NCBI GenBank assembly: GCA_024278955.1 | Contig: JAJRSE010000074.1 | Coordinates: forward strand, 29,792 to 93,791 | Direction: 5' to 3' | Source of the DNA: Planctomycetota bacterium | GTDB lineage: Bacteria > Planctomycetota > Planctomycetia > Pirellulales > Lacipirellulaceae | DNA: 64,000 nt | In this document: positions 38,262 through 46,139 of the stretch, in pieces | Layout of the letters: the number at the start of each line of letters is the position of its first letter | Position numbering within the stretch: position 1 is the first letter of the stretch | The notes under the pieces: model-generated | What the model saw: the letters and a program-made list of their open reading frames with translations, nothing else | Databases searched by the model: none | What the model was told of the DNA's origin: nothing | Position numbers and translations under genes: made by a program

Positions 38262-39614
38262 CTAACCGCGAAAAAACAACCAGTACACCGTTGTCACAAC
38301 CGCAAACACCACCAAGCCCACCATCAAACGAGTCGCACGTTCTAATCCTGTTTGCCGGGGCTGAATCGGCCCACTCGCAGAGCCTGGCTCCGCCATCTCG
38401 CTTGCGGCATTCGCAACGGGCAGCACCGGTGCCGACACGGGTTGTTTTTCAGAGTCGGTCTCGCCTGGCTCCAAAGCGACCGGTTTGGTGTCGGCAAGCG
38501 AGGCGTCTTGGAAATCTTGCGTCCTGGGAGACTTGGCCATTTTGCCGATTGCTTGGCAGACGCTTGGGGTCGCTGAATCGACCCAAGGCCGCAGCAGTCC
38601 GACGACTTCAGCCGCGGTACTCACTCGGTCGGCGGGCCGCTTTTGCATCATGAACGCCACAACTTTCGCCATCTTCTCGTCAACCTCCGCATTCAACCGC
38701 TGCGCGGCAATCGGCGCTTCATCCAAATGTCGACGCAACTTGTCGGCGGTCTCGCCGCCCGGGAACGGCACTTTGCCGGTCAGAGCGTAGTAAAGTGTGC
38801 AGCCAAGCGAGTAAATGTCGCTAATAGGCAGAACCTCGCCCGGCGTCACGATTATCTCGGGCGCCAAAAAATCGGCGGTCCCGACAATGTGTTTTGGTCG
38901 ACTGTCCGACGGTACATTCCCATCCGAATCGGCAGAAAAAAAGGCGAGTCCCAAGTCGGCCACTTTGCTTTGGCCTTCAGGCGTAATGAGAATGTTGCCC
39001 GGCTTCACGTCGCGATGAATCAAACCTTGTGCATGGGCATAATTCAAAGCTTCGGCTGCCTGCGAAACAATAATTGCCGCTTGCTGAGGCGTAAGCGCCC
39101 CGTGCTCGCGAACCAGTCGGCGAAGATCTGAGCCGGGCACATACTCCGTCACCAAAAAATAAGTGCCCCCATCAATGTCGGCGTACGACAATCGCACGAG
39201 ATTAGGATGGTCGAGCAAAGCTTGGGCACGGATCTCTCGGCGGAAACTTGCGATGCCGTTCGGGTTGCTTTGCTTTTTTGGCAGAACCTTAATCGCCTCG
39301 ATGCGCCCGAGCAGCTCATGCTCGCCCTTAAAAACCCAACCCATCCCGCCCCGACCAATGGCATCGAGAATACGATAGGCCCCTAACGAAAACTTCGTTC
39401 GCCCCTGGCAAAGCTGCTCGGCCTGCCAGCGGTTGAGGTACCCTAGGCTGATCAGCTGCAGGGCCAGTTGATGATCCGAAACTTCTTCCAACGACAAATC
39501 ATCTGCCGGCAAGCTCTCGGCCAACACATGCCAAGCCCGATCGATCTGCTGCTCATTCAACAAACCGCTCGCCAACCCGGCTCGCTCAAGAATAGATCGC
39601 TCGGTACGCACCAA
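38262..39614 (-). CDS. Membrane-anchored Hanks-type Ser/Thr protein kinase
   Basis: The 450-residue kinase has an N-terminal helical region of about 80 residues (LNEQQIDRAWHVLAESLPAD, then LGYLNRWQAEQLCQG) found before kinase domains in many planctomycete kinases. The kinase domain follows with AIGRGGMGWVFKGEH, the ATP-lysine in EAIKVLPKK, the catalytic loop LIHRDVKPGN and the DLG metal motif. A variable linker and one C-terminal helix (LMVGLVVFAVVTTVYWLFF) end the protein, which leaves almost no extracytoplasmic sensor domain. Unlike the soluble kinase at 31048 it keeps the canonical HRD. A TATAAT lies 65-70 bp upstream on its strand. Confidence 0.94.
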   Translation of the reverse strand: MVRTERSILERAGLASGLLNEQQIDRAWHVLAESLPADDLSLEEVSDHQLALQLISLGYLNRWQAEQLCQGRTKFSLGAYRILDAIGRGGMGWVFKGEHELLGRIEAIKVLPKKQSNPNGIASFRREIRAQALLDHPNLVRLSYADIDGGTYFLVTEYVPGSDLRRLVREHGALTPQQAAIIVSQAAEALNYAHAQGLIHRDVKPGNILITPEGQSKVADLGLAFFSADSDGNVPSDSRPKHIVGTADFLAPEIIVTPGEVLPISDIYSLGCTLYYALTGKVPFPGGETADKLRRHLDEAPIAAQRLNAEVDEKMAKVVAFMMQKRPADRVSTAAEVVGLLRPWVDSATPSVCQAIGKMAKSPRTQDFQDASLADTKPVALEPGETDSEKQPVSAPVLPVANAASEMAEPGSASGPIQPRQTGLERATRLMVGLVVFAVVTTVYWLFFRG

Positions 39615-39678
39615 AATCGGTCGACCTCAAAAGAGAAAAACACAACGGAACAACGGCCACGACAGAGACCGTCGGAGT

Positions 39679-39684
39679 ATTATA
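39679..39684 (-). promoter_or_regulatory. -10 element ahead of the membrane-anchored kinase gene
   Basis: On the minus strand a perfect TATAAT (plus-strand ATTATA at 39679-39684) lies about 65 bp before the kinase start. No good -35 hexamer is present at the proper distance, so it may need an activator or be fortuitous. Confidence 0.35.
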
Positions 39685-39784
39685 AGTTTAGTACGTAAAG
39701 AACGTCGGCGCCAAGTTTCAGGCTTCAATTACTGGCCACAAATCCCCTAACCGTAACAGGGACGCCGCAACAAAAAGATCAAAT

Positions 39785-39856
39785 TTAACGGGATTTATAG
39801 GATTTGCGAGATGGATTCAAAGATCGCTATCTTGTCGATCCTGTAAATTCAGTCCA
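39785..39856. repeat. Intergenic element B: facing ends of 9-bp periodic repeats
   Basis: The left end is three 9-mers of GGATTT type beginning at 39790, 39799 and 39808. The right end has three 9-mers of ATCCTGTAA type beginning at 39829, 39838 and 39847, which are an imperfect inverted copy. The layout matches the element at 19.35 kb although the sequence differs. It ends four bases before the pseudouridine synthase stop codon, so it could serve as a terminator-like structure. Confidence 0.6.
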
Positions 39857-39859
39857 AAG

Positions 39860-40609
39860 CTAACACGACGAAAGCAGCGCCGTAGTAAGACGATGCTTGC
39901 GCCAGCACTTCGGCAGCGGGGCTTCAAATTCGATCGTCTCTTTACGAACCGGGTGCTCCAGCTCAAGCCGCTGGGCATGAAGCGCGATGCCGTCGGGAAA
40001 TTTCAATTCGCTACCGTATTTGAAATCACCTAAAATTGGATGCCCAATTTTCGCCAGCTGTACTCGAATCTGATGCTTGCGACCGGTTTCTAATTCAATC
40101 CTCAGCAGCGAATGGTCGCGGTGTTTGCTGAGAACCGAAAAATGCAGGCGAGCAAATTGGGCGTCGGGATTATTCTCGTGGGTCACATGCACGCGTCGAT
40201 GTCGCTCGTCTTTGCGAATAAAATGCTCCAGCGTACCGCCATGCGATTTGTCGGGGATGCCAGCCACCACGGCCCAATAAATTTTTTGGACCTGCCGCTG
40301 CCGAAAAGCCTCGGAGAGCCGAGCGGCCGATTTCGAGGTGCGTGCCACAAGCACCACACCGGTCACTGGAGCATCCAGCCGGCTAACCACACCCAGATAG
40401 ACCTTGCCAGGCTTATTGTGCTTTTGGCGAATATACTCCTTCGCAAGGCTCAGCAAGCTCTCCTTGTCGCTCGCGACACCCATCGTCGGTAGCATCGCAG
40501 GCTTATTGATCACCAGCAGATGGTTGTCTTTGTAAAGTATTTTAAGTCGACCAAAAGATAGGGGCATAAATGGTTCCGCTCGCGGCAAGAGAATGTTAGT
40601 CTCCAGCAT
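39860..40609 (-). CDS. RluA-family pseudouridine synthase
   Basis: The 249-residue enzyme would convert uridine to pseudouridine in rRNA or tRNA. It shows the RluA motifs LKILYKDNHLLVINKPAMLP, the catalytic aspartate in VSRLDAPVTGVVL, RQRQVQKIYWAVV and the C-terminal signature GRKHQIRVQLAKIGHPILGD. No S4 domain is present. The start at ATG 40609 is preferred because it lies after AGGATCAGGAG; an upstream start at 40669 would overlap the divergent maf gene. The family is too broad to name the target site. Forty-five bases separate it from maf, so the two may share a promoter region. Confidence 0.93.
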   Translation of the reverse strand: MLETNILLPRAEPFMPLSFGRLKILYKDNHLLVINKPAMLPTMGVASDKESLLSLAKEYIRQKHNKPGKVYLGVVSRLDAPVTGVVLVARTSKSAARLSEAFRQRQVQKIYWAVVAGIPDKSHGGTLEHFIRKDERHRRVHVTHENNPDAQFARLHFSVLSKHRDHSLLRIELETGRKHQIRVQLAKIGHPILGDFKYGSELKFPDGIALHAQRLELEHPVRKETIEFEAPLPKCWRKHRLTTALLSSC

Positions 40610-40654
40610 AACTCCTGATCCTATGCTTGTCCTACTCATTGCCCACAAAAAACG

Positions 40655-41245
40655 ATGCCCAAATCCCAACTGATCTTAGCTAGCGGATCGCCACAGCGAA
40701 AAAATTTACTGAAAGAGGCAGGCTACGAATTCGAGATCGTGGTCCCGCGAGATTCGGCCGAGTGTGGGATTTGCAGCACCGGCGGGCCCGCTGCTTTGGT
40801 CGTGGAATTAGCACAACGCAAAGCCGCCGATGTGTTCGATCAGCTAAACAAGCAAGGGCAGGGGGGCAATTCGGCGAAGATCCTCTTAGCCTGCGATACG
40901 CTCGCCGAATGCAACGGCACCATCCTGGGCAAACCCAAGGAGGAGTCACATGCCCGACAGATGTTAGAGCTTCTGCGGGGCAAGGTCCATCGAGTCTACA
41001 GCGGGCTCTGTATCTGGCCTTGTTCTACTGCCCAACCCGAAACACGTCTCGCAGTAACTTGCCTCGAAATGGACCAACTCTCAGACGATCAGCTCGACGA
41101 ATACTTAGACAGCGGCCTCTGGCAAGGCAAGGCAGGCGCATTCGGCTATCAAGACCGGGCCGGCTGGCTTCACATTCTTGAAGGCAGCGAATCAAATGTC
41201 ATCGGCCTGCCAATGGAATTACTCGCCGAAATGCTACCCTCCTAA
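40655..41245 (+). CDS. maf: Maf-family nucleoside triphosphate pyrophosphatase
   Basis: The 196-residue protein hydrolyses dTTP, UTP or modified nucleotides to the monophosphate, a house-cleaning role linked to septum formation. The hallmark N-terminal motif is present (LILASGSPQRKNLLKEAGY), with the catalytic Asp in LLACDTLAECNGTILGKP, and HRVYSGLCI and KAGAFGYQDRA are also typical. Length is normal for the family. The gene converges with a glycosyltransferase gene four bases away, with no room for a conventional terminator between them. Confidence 0.95.
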   Translation: MPKSQLILASGSPQRKNLLKEAGYEFEIVVPRDSAECGICSTGGPAALVVELAQRKAADVFDQLNKQGQGGNSAKILLACDTLAECNGTILGKPKEESHARQMLELLRGKVHRVYSGLCIWPCSTAQPETRLAVTCLEMDQLSDDQLDEYLDSGLWQGKAGAFGYQDRAGWLHILEGSESNVIGLPMELLAEMLPS

Positions 41246-41249
41246 TCGC

Positions 41250-41936
41250 CTAGCGATCGTGGAGAGGATAGAAACGCGCGAGCCGATCGGGCCGAATGCC
41301 AATCGCTTGAGCGCCAAGCAAAGCCCAGTTTCTCATCGTTTGCCGAATAACCCCATGGCGTTGCCACCGTCGGGGATGAACGTAAGTTGGCCCAGGCAAC
41401 AGCACCGGAGAGGCGAGCCGTCCGAAAGCTCGCATCAGTAGCAAATCTTCCATGAGATCGACCTGCGGGAAAGAACCGAGCTGCTCGAAAGTTTCTCTTC
41501 GCAAAAAAATCGCTTGATCGCCATACGGCAAACCGCGCCAGCGTACCCTTGCCGCGTTGCCCCACTCAAGCAGCCGGTAGAGAGAGCCTGCCGATTCGAT
41601 TCGCTGTCGAAATGCCCCACCCAAAACTTCAGGGTTTTGCAGACAAGTGCGAATTTGTTCCCCCACATCTGGAGCCAGCCAGTTATCGGCGTGAAGAAAA
41701 AGCAGTACCTCGCCCTGAGCCCGACGAGCCCCAAGGTTCTGCTGAATCGCGCGTCCTGGGTCGCTCACCAAGACCGTCGCTCCACCGCCCTTTGCAAGAG
41801 AGACAGTCTCGTCCTCGCTCCCTCCATCTACGACAATCACCTCATCGACGCCTGCATCCCAGGCGCGGCTCACCGCGCGCAATACCCACTGAGCCTCGTT
41901 GATCGTGGGAATAACTACCGATATTTTTAGGCTCAT
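41250..41936 (-). CDS. Family 2 glycosyltransferase (TIGR04283-type)
   Basis: The 228-residue protein has the nucleotide-sugar binding opening of GT-A enzymes (SVVIPTINEAQWVLRAV) with the acidic strand VDEVIVVDGGSEDETVSL. The DXD-like site is LFLHADNWLAPD, and later EVLGGAFRQRIES and VDLMEDLLLMRAFGRLA occur. The short, soluble form with the TxNE start fits the TIGR04283 subfamily often seen in cyanobacteria and planctomycetes. Donor and acceptor are unknown, and no other cell-surface polysaccharide gene is adjacent. Confidence 0.9.
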   Translation of the reverse strand: MSLKISVVIPTINEAQWVLRAVSRAWDAGVDEVIVVDGGSEDETVSLAKGGGATVLVSDPGRAIQQNLGARRAQGEVLLFLHADNWLAPDVGEQIRTCLQNPEVLGGAFRQRIESAGSLYRLLEWGNAARVRWRGLPYGDQAIFLRRETFEQLGSFPQVDLMEDLLLMRAFGRLASPVLLPGPTYVHPRRWQRHGVIRQTMRNWALLGAQAIGIRPDRLARFYPLHDR

Positions 41937-41968
41937 ATCTCAGAGACGATTTTCAGGGACGATCACGA

Positions 41969-41998
41969 TTGAGTTGGAATGCCATTTTCAGCTATAAT
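41969..41998 (+). promoter_or_regulatory. Promoter upstream of the EKP-less oxidoreductase gene
   Basis: TTGAGT (41969-41974), an 18-bp spacer and a perfect TATAAT (41993-41998) form a good sigma70-type promoter, with the gene starting about 140 nt further on. Confidence 0.55.
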
Positions 41999-42062
41999 CT
42001 CCTCCGCACGATTCTTTCCCCCAAAACAGTCTATTCAGTAATAACGTGAACAGGCAATCCCT

Positions 42063-42085
42063 TTCAAAAGAGTACCACTTTTGAA
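42063..42085 (+). promoter_or_regulatory. Leader hairpin
   Basis: TTCAAAAG (42063-42070) and CTTTTGAA (42078-42085) form a perfect 8-bp inverted repeat in the leader between the promoter and the gene at 42146. Its A/T-rich stem and lack of a T-run fit an operator or an mRNA structure better than a terminator. Confidence 0.4.
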
Positions 42086-42145
42086 TCGGGATAGCTCGTA
42101 GATTGCTGATTGCACATTCCATCTTAAAGCGATCTTAACAATAGC

Positions 42146-43135
42146 ATGAAACTACGCGTCGGTGTGGTTGGAGTAGGCCCCTCCTGGGAATCGAGGCATC
42201 TGCCTGCGCTACGTTCGCTCTCCGACCGCTTTGAGGTTCGCGCTGTCTGCGATCCCGTGCAGCATCGAGCAGAACAAGTAGCGAAACAATTCGGCGCATC
42301 GCTCCATGACGGTTTTCGCCTCCTTTCGAGCCGAGAAGACATCGACGCTATCTTGCAACTCTCCGCACGATTCTACGGCACAGCCCCTATCTACGCTGCT
42401 TGCGATCAAGCCAAGGCAGTTTACTGCGCAGCCGCAATCGATATGGACGCTCGAGAATCGACCGCTTTGTACGAACGAGTGAAAAGCTCAGGCATTGCGT
42501 TCATGGCCGAGTTCCCCTGCCGCCTTTCTCCCGCCACACTTCGTTTGAAAGAGCTGATTGCCACAAAACTAGGCAAACCGCGGCTCCTGTTCTGCAACCG
42601 CAGACGTACCTCCTCTCCAAACCACAAGGGCAACACCCGCTGTCTCCACGACCTAGTGGAGCTAGTCGACTGGTGCCGGTTCGTTGTCGGCGAAGAACCT
42701 TCTTCCGTCATGGCCACAGGACACCAGGCTACTGCCAGCCCAGCAACCGATTATCTCTCCGTCACGCTCGACTATTCTGCGGAAGGCGAAACCGGAACAG
42801 GACCCTTGGCTGTCATTGGCTGCGGAGACTATATCTCACCAAGCCTCCAAGAGTCGCTCGCCTACCGCCGACCAGCCGATTTGAAAGTTGTTTGCGAAAA
42901 CGGGATCGCCTTTGTCGACTTACCTCATACGGTCGCCTGGTTCGACGAAGCAGGGCAACACCTTGAAACATTAGATCACGAGCGGCCTGTAGGGGAGTTG
43001 CTACTGCTCCATTTTCAGCGAGCGGTCGAAAGCCTGATCCTCCGCCCCACCAATTTAGACGATGCCCACCGTTCAATTTTAGTTGCCAATCAGGCCCGAT
43101 TAAGTTGCGAAAGCGGCCAGCGAATTTTTTGCTAG
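42146..43135 (+). CDS. Gfo/Idh/MocA-like oxidoreductase lacking the EKP motif
   Basis: The 329-residue cytoplasmic protein has the Rossmann NAD(P) motif VGVVGVGPSWESRHLPAL and the family core (DIDAILQLSARFYGTAPIY). Where the family normally has GKHVLVEKP, this protein reads KAVYCAAAIDMDARES, so the lysine implicated in catalysis or cofactor orientation is missing. A His/Asp-type active-site region is also not evident. It may be a non-catalytic NAD-binding relative. It is transcribed on its own from a good promoter; the transketolase gene follows after 116 bp. Confidence 0.85.
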   Translation: MKLRVGVVGVGPSWESRHLPALRSLSDRFEVRAVCDPVQHRAEQVAKQFGASLHDGFRLLSSREDIDAILQLSARFYGTAPIYAACDQAKAVYCAAAIDMDARESTALYERVKSSGIAFMAEFPCRLSPATLRLKELIATKLGKPRLLFCNRRRTSSPNHKGNTRCLHDLVELVDWCRFVVGEEPSSVMATGHQATASPATDYLSVTLDYSAEGETGTGPLAVIGCGDYISPSLQESLAYRRPADLKVVCENGIAFVDLPHTVAWFDEAGQHLETLDHERPVGELLLLHFQRAVESLILRPTNLDDAHRSILVANQARLSCESGQRIFC

Positions 43136-43251
43136 AAGCCACACCGCCAGCCTGTGCTCGCTTTCCCGTCTCGATTGACATGCTACGCAGCAAAACCCTA
43201 TACTGCCCGCTTATCTACACAAAAAAATCTCCTTAGAACACTCTCAAAAGC

Positions 43252-45309
43252 ATGACAACCACCACCAAAGACGTCGCCCAGCTCGCTGTGAATACGATTC
43301 GCACCCTCTCGATGGACGGTGTCGAAGCAGCCGGCTGCGGCCACCCAGGCACACCCATGGCGCTGGCTCCGGTGACCTGCCAGCTTTGGACCGAAGTCCT
43401 GCGATATGATCCAAAAGCCCCGCATTGGCTTAACCGCGATCGCTACGTCCTCTCCTGCGGCCACGCCTCGATGCTCATCTACTCGATGCTACACCTGGCA
43501 GGCGTTCGCCGGGCAGAGTCCGATGGCTCAGTCTCCGACGACTTGTCCGTCTCGCTTGACGATCTTCGGAACTTTCGCCAATGGGATAGCGCCACCCCGG
43601 GGCACCCTGAGTATGGTCACACCACTGGGGTAGAAACCACCACGGGCCCCCTAGGGCAAGGCTGCGGTAATAGTGTCGGAATGGCAATCTCTAGCAAGTG
43701 GCTTGGCGCCCGATACAACCGTTCAGGCTACGAACTGTTCGACTTCAACGTCTACGTTCAGTGCAGCGATGGCGATCTCATGGAAGGCCTCTCTTCAGAA
43801 TCCGCTTCGCTTGCCGGGCATCTCAAGCTCGACAACCTCTGTTGGATCTACGACGACAACGATATCACGATCGAAGGCAGCACCGATTTGGCCTTCGGTG
43901 AAGACGTCGCCAAACGCTTTGAAAGCCTAGGGTGGAATGTCGAAAAAGTCGCCGATGCAAACGACCTTGAGTCGCTCAGCGCAGCCTACAAAGCCTTTCA
44001 ACAATCCACCGAGGCCCCGACGCTAATTATCGTAAAAAGTGTCATTGGTTTCGGGTCGCCTAACAAAGCAGGCACCGCAGCCGCCCATGGCGCTGCCATC
44101 GGCGCCGACGAGGTCCGACTGACAAAAGCCGCCTACGGCTGGCCTGAAGACGAATCCTTCCTCGTTCCACCAGAAGTCCCCGAGTATTTCCAAGAGACCA
44201 TGGGACGACGCGGCTCCGAAGCTCGCGAGGCCTGGGAAACGCAATTTGAAGAATACCAAGCAGAGCACCCTGAGCTGGCTGCCGAAATTTGCCAGATGCA
44301 AAGCCGCGAACTCCCCGAAGGTTGGGAAGCAGGCCTGACCGAATTTCCCGCCGACGAAAAAGGCTTGGCCACCCGTAGCTCCGCTGGCAAGGCCCTCAAC
44401 GGCTTTGCGAAGCACATTCCTTGGCTTCTTGGTGGATCGGCCGACCTCGCACCTTCCACCAATACGCTGCTGACCTTCGACGGCGCCGGGCATTTCGAGC
44501 CTGCCGACTACGCAGGCCGTAACATGCACTTCGGCATCCGCGAACACGCCATGGCAGCTGCCCTCAATGGCATGGCCCTCTCGGGTTTACGCCCCTACGG
44601 TGCCACGTTCTTTGTCTTTAGCGATTATCTGCGGCCTTCGATGCGACTTAGCTCGATCATGGGCTTGCCCTCGATCTTTGTGTTCACTCACGATTCCATT
44701 GGCGTTGGCGAAGATGGCCCTACTCATCAGCCCGTCGAACAGTTGGCCGCCGCACGCTCGATTCCCGGCTTGGTCGTCATTCGGCCCGCCGACGCGAACG
44801 AAGCCTCCTACGCCTGGCGAACTGCTCTCACCGAAACCAATCGCCCAACCGCTTTGGTGTTAACACGTCAAAACCTTCCAACCCTCGATCGATCAAAGTA
44901 CGCTTCTGCCGAAGGCCTGAGCCGCGGCGGCTACGTCCTTTCCGACGCCGAAGGCGGCAAGCCTCAGGTATTGCTGCTCGCCAGCGGCAGCGAAGTTATT
45001 CTCGCCCTCGTGGCCCAGCAACAGCTTGCAGAAGACGGAATTCGAGCCCGGGTGGTAAGCATGCCTTCCTTCGAGCTATTTGAAGACCAAACCGAGGAAT
45101 ACCGCGAGCAGGTTTTACCTTCGGCTGTGCAAGCCCGCGTGGCCGTCGAAGCCGGAATCCGCCAAGGTTGGGATCGCTACTTAGGTTTCCAAGGCGAGTT
45201 CATTGGCATGAAAGGCTTTGGACTTTCGGCACCATTCAAAAAAATCTATGAAGAGTTCGGCTTCACTGCCGAAAATGTTGTCGCAACGGCGAAGCGGGTT
45301 CTTGGTTAA
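43252..45309 (+). CDS. tkt: Transketolase
   Basis: The 685-residue thiamine-diphosphate enzyme moves two-carbon ketol units between sugar phosphates in the pentose phosphate pathway. Motifs include GCGHPGTPMALAPV, TTGPLGQGCGNSVGMA, the ThDP-binding CSDGDLMEGLSSESASLAGH, and in the pyrimidine domain NMHFGIREHAMAAALNGMA and SIGVGEDGPTHQPVEQLA. The sequence is full length. The start is the ATG at 43252, without a strong ribosome site. The PAQR-like gene begins nine bases after the stop, so the two may be cotranscribed. Confidence 0.97.
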   Translation: MTTTTKDVAQLAVNTIRTLSMDGVEAAGCGHPGTPMALAPVTCQLWTEVLRYDPKAPHWLNRDRYVLSCGHASMLIYSMLHLAGVRRAESDGSVSDDLSVSLDDLRNFRQWDSATPGHPEYGHTTGVETTTGPLGQGCGNSVGMAISSKWLGARYNRSGYELFDFNVYVQCSDGDLMEGLSSESASLAGHLKLDNLCWIYDDNDITIEGSTDLAFGEDVAKRFESLGWNVEKVADANDLESLSAAYKAFQQSTEAPTLIIVKSVIGFGSPNKAGTAAAHGAAIGADEVRLTKAAYGWPEDESFLVPPEVPEYFQETMGRRGSEAREAWETQFEEYQAEHPELAAEICQMQSRELPEGWEAGLTEFPADEKGLATRSSAGKALNGFAKHIPWLLGGSADLAPSTNTLLTFDGAGHFEPADYAGRNMHFGIREHAMAAALNGMALSGLRPYGATFFVFSDYLRPSMRLSSIMGLPSIFVFTHDSIGVGEDGPTHQPVEQLAAARSIPGLVVIRPADANEASYAWRTALTETNRPTALVLTRQNLPTLDRSKYASAEGLSRGGYVLSDAEGGKPQVLLLASGSEVILALVAQQQLAEDGIRARVVSMPSFELFEDQTEEYREQVLPSAVQARVAVEAGIRQGWDRYLGFQGEFIGMKGFGLSAPFKKIYEEFGFTAENVVATAKRVLG

Positions 45310-45317
45310 CGACGCCA

Positions 45318-46046
45318 ATGCGTCTATTTTTGCGAGGTGCCGCTGTGGCAGATATCGTATCGATCCCCGGGTTCTTCCAGCCCTTTAGCAGTCTTTCTCA
45401 TCTGCTGGGGGCCATCGTTTTTGCCGGAATCTCGCTACCTCTGTTGCTCCGCGGCCGAGGAAACGTCTCGCGTTTGACTAGCCTCGCAATCTTCTGCCTC
45501 GGCACGGTTGTGCTGCTTTCGATCAGCGGATTCTATCATCTACTCGATCCCGCTGGGGCAGCCCGCCCTATTGTCCGACGCCTCGACCATGCCTGCATTT
45601 TCATTCTGATCGCCTGCTCCTTTACGCCTTCGATGATCATACTTTTTCGCGGCAAACAGCGATGGACGATCCTTCTCTCCGTTTGGCTCTTTGCCATTAT
45701 CGCGATCGTTTTCAAAATGTTTTATTTCCATCAGATCTCTCCTAAGCAAGGCCTTGTTCTCTACCTACTGATGGGGGCAATCGGAATTATTCCCTGCGTT
45801 TCGATCGCCCGACGTTACGGAATGCAATTTCTGATGCCTGTCATCTGGGGAGGCTTCGCCTACGCCCTAGGGGGCACCCTCGAAAGTTTCCACTGGCCTG
45901 TGATGGTCCCCGGCGTCGTCCAGTGGCACGAAGTATTCCACATCGCGGTACTCATCGGCCTAGGATTCCACTGGACATTCGCCTTCACCATCGCCGACGG
46001 TCGAATCGAACCCCAGGACTCGCAGGCCGAAGCAGCAGCCGGTTAA
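45318..46046 (+). CDS. Hemolysin III/PAQR-family membrane protein
   Basis: The 242-residue protein has seven predicted membrane helices and the conserved polar motifs of the family: SGFYHLLDP after helix 2, RLDHACIFILIACSFTP, and the C-terminal HEVFHIAVLIGLGFHW. The Ser/His/Asp/His set is thought to bind zinc and may give hydrolase activity, as in PAQR ceramidases. The name hemolysin III is historical and does not imply a toxin. GTG at 45342 is an alternative start. It lies close behind tkt. Confidence 0.88.
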   Translation: MRLFLRGAAVADIVSIPGFFQPFSSLSHLLGAIVFAGISLPLLLRGRGNVSRLTSLAIFCLGTVVLLSISGFYHLLDPAGAARPIVRRLDHACIFILIACSFTPSMIILFRGKQRWTILLSVWLFAIIAIVFKMFYFHQISPKQGLVLYLLMGAIGIIPCVSIARRYGMQFLMPVIWGGFAYALGGTLESFHWPVMVPGVVQWHEVFHIAVLIGLGFHWTFAFTIADGRIEPQDSQAEAAAG

Positions 46047-46139
46047 TTAGGTTCCCATGCTTCGTAGCGAGATTCGCAGGGATTCGTGCTAAGATTAAGT
46101 CGTAAGTAAAACCGCTTAACCAACCTTCTGGATTTTGCC

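Noticed and set aside
38643..39131. 162-residue plus-strand frame
   Set aside because: Antisense to the kinase domain at 38262-39614, which has all the kinase motifs.
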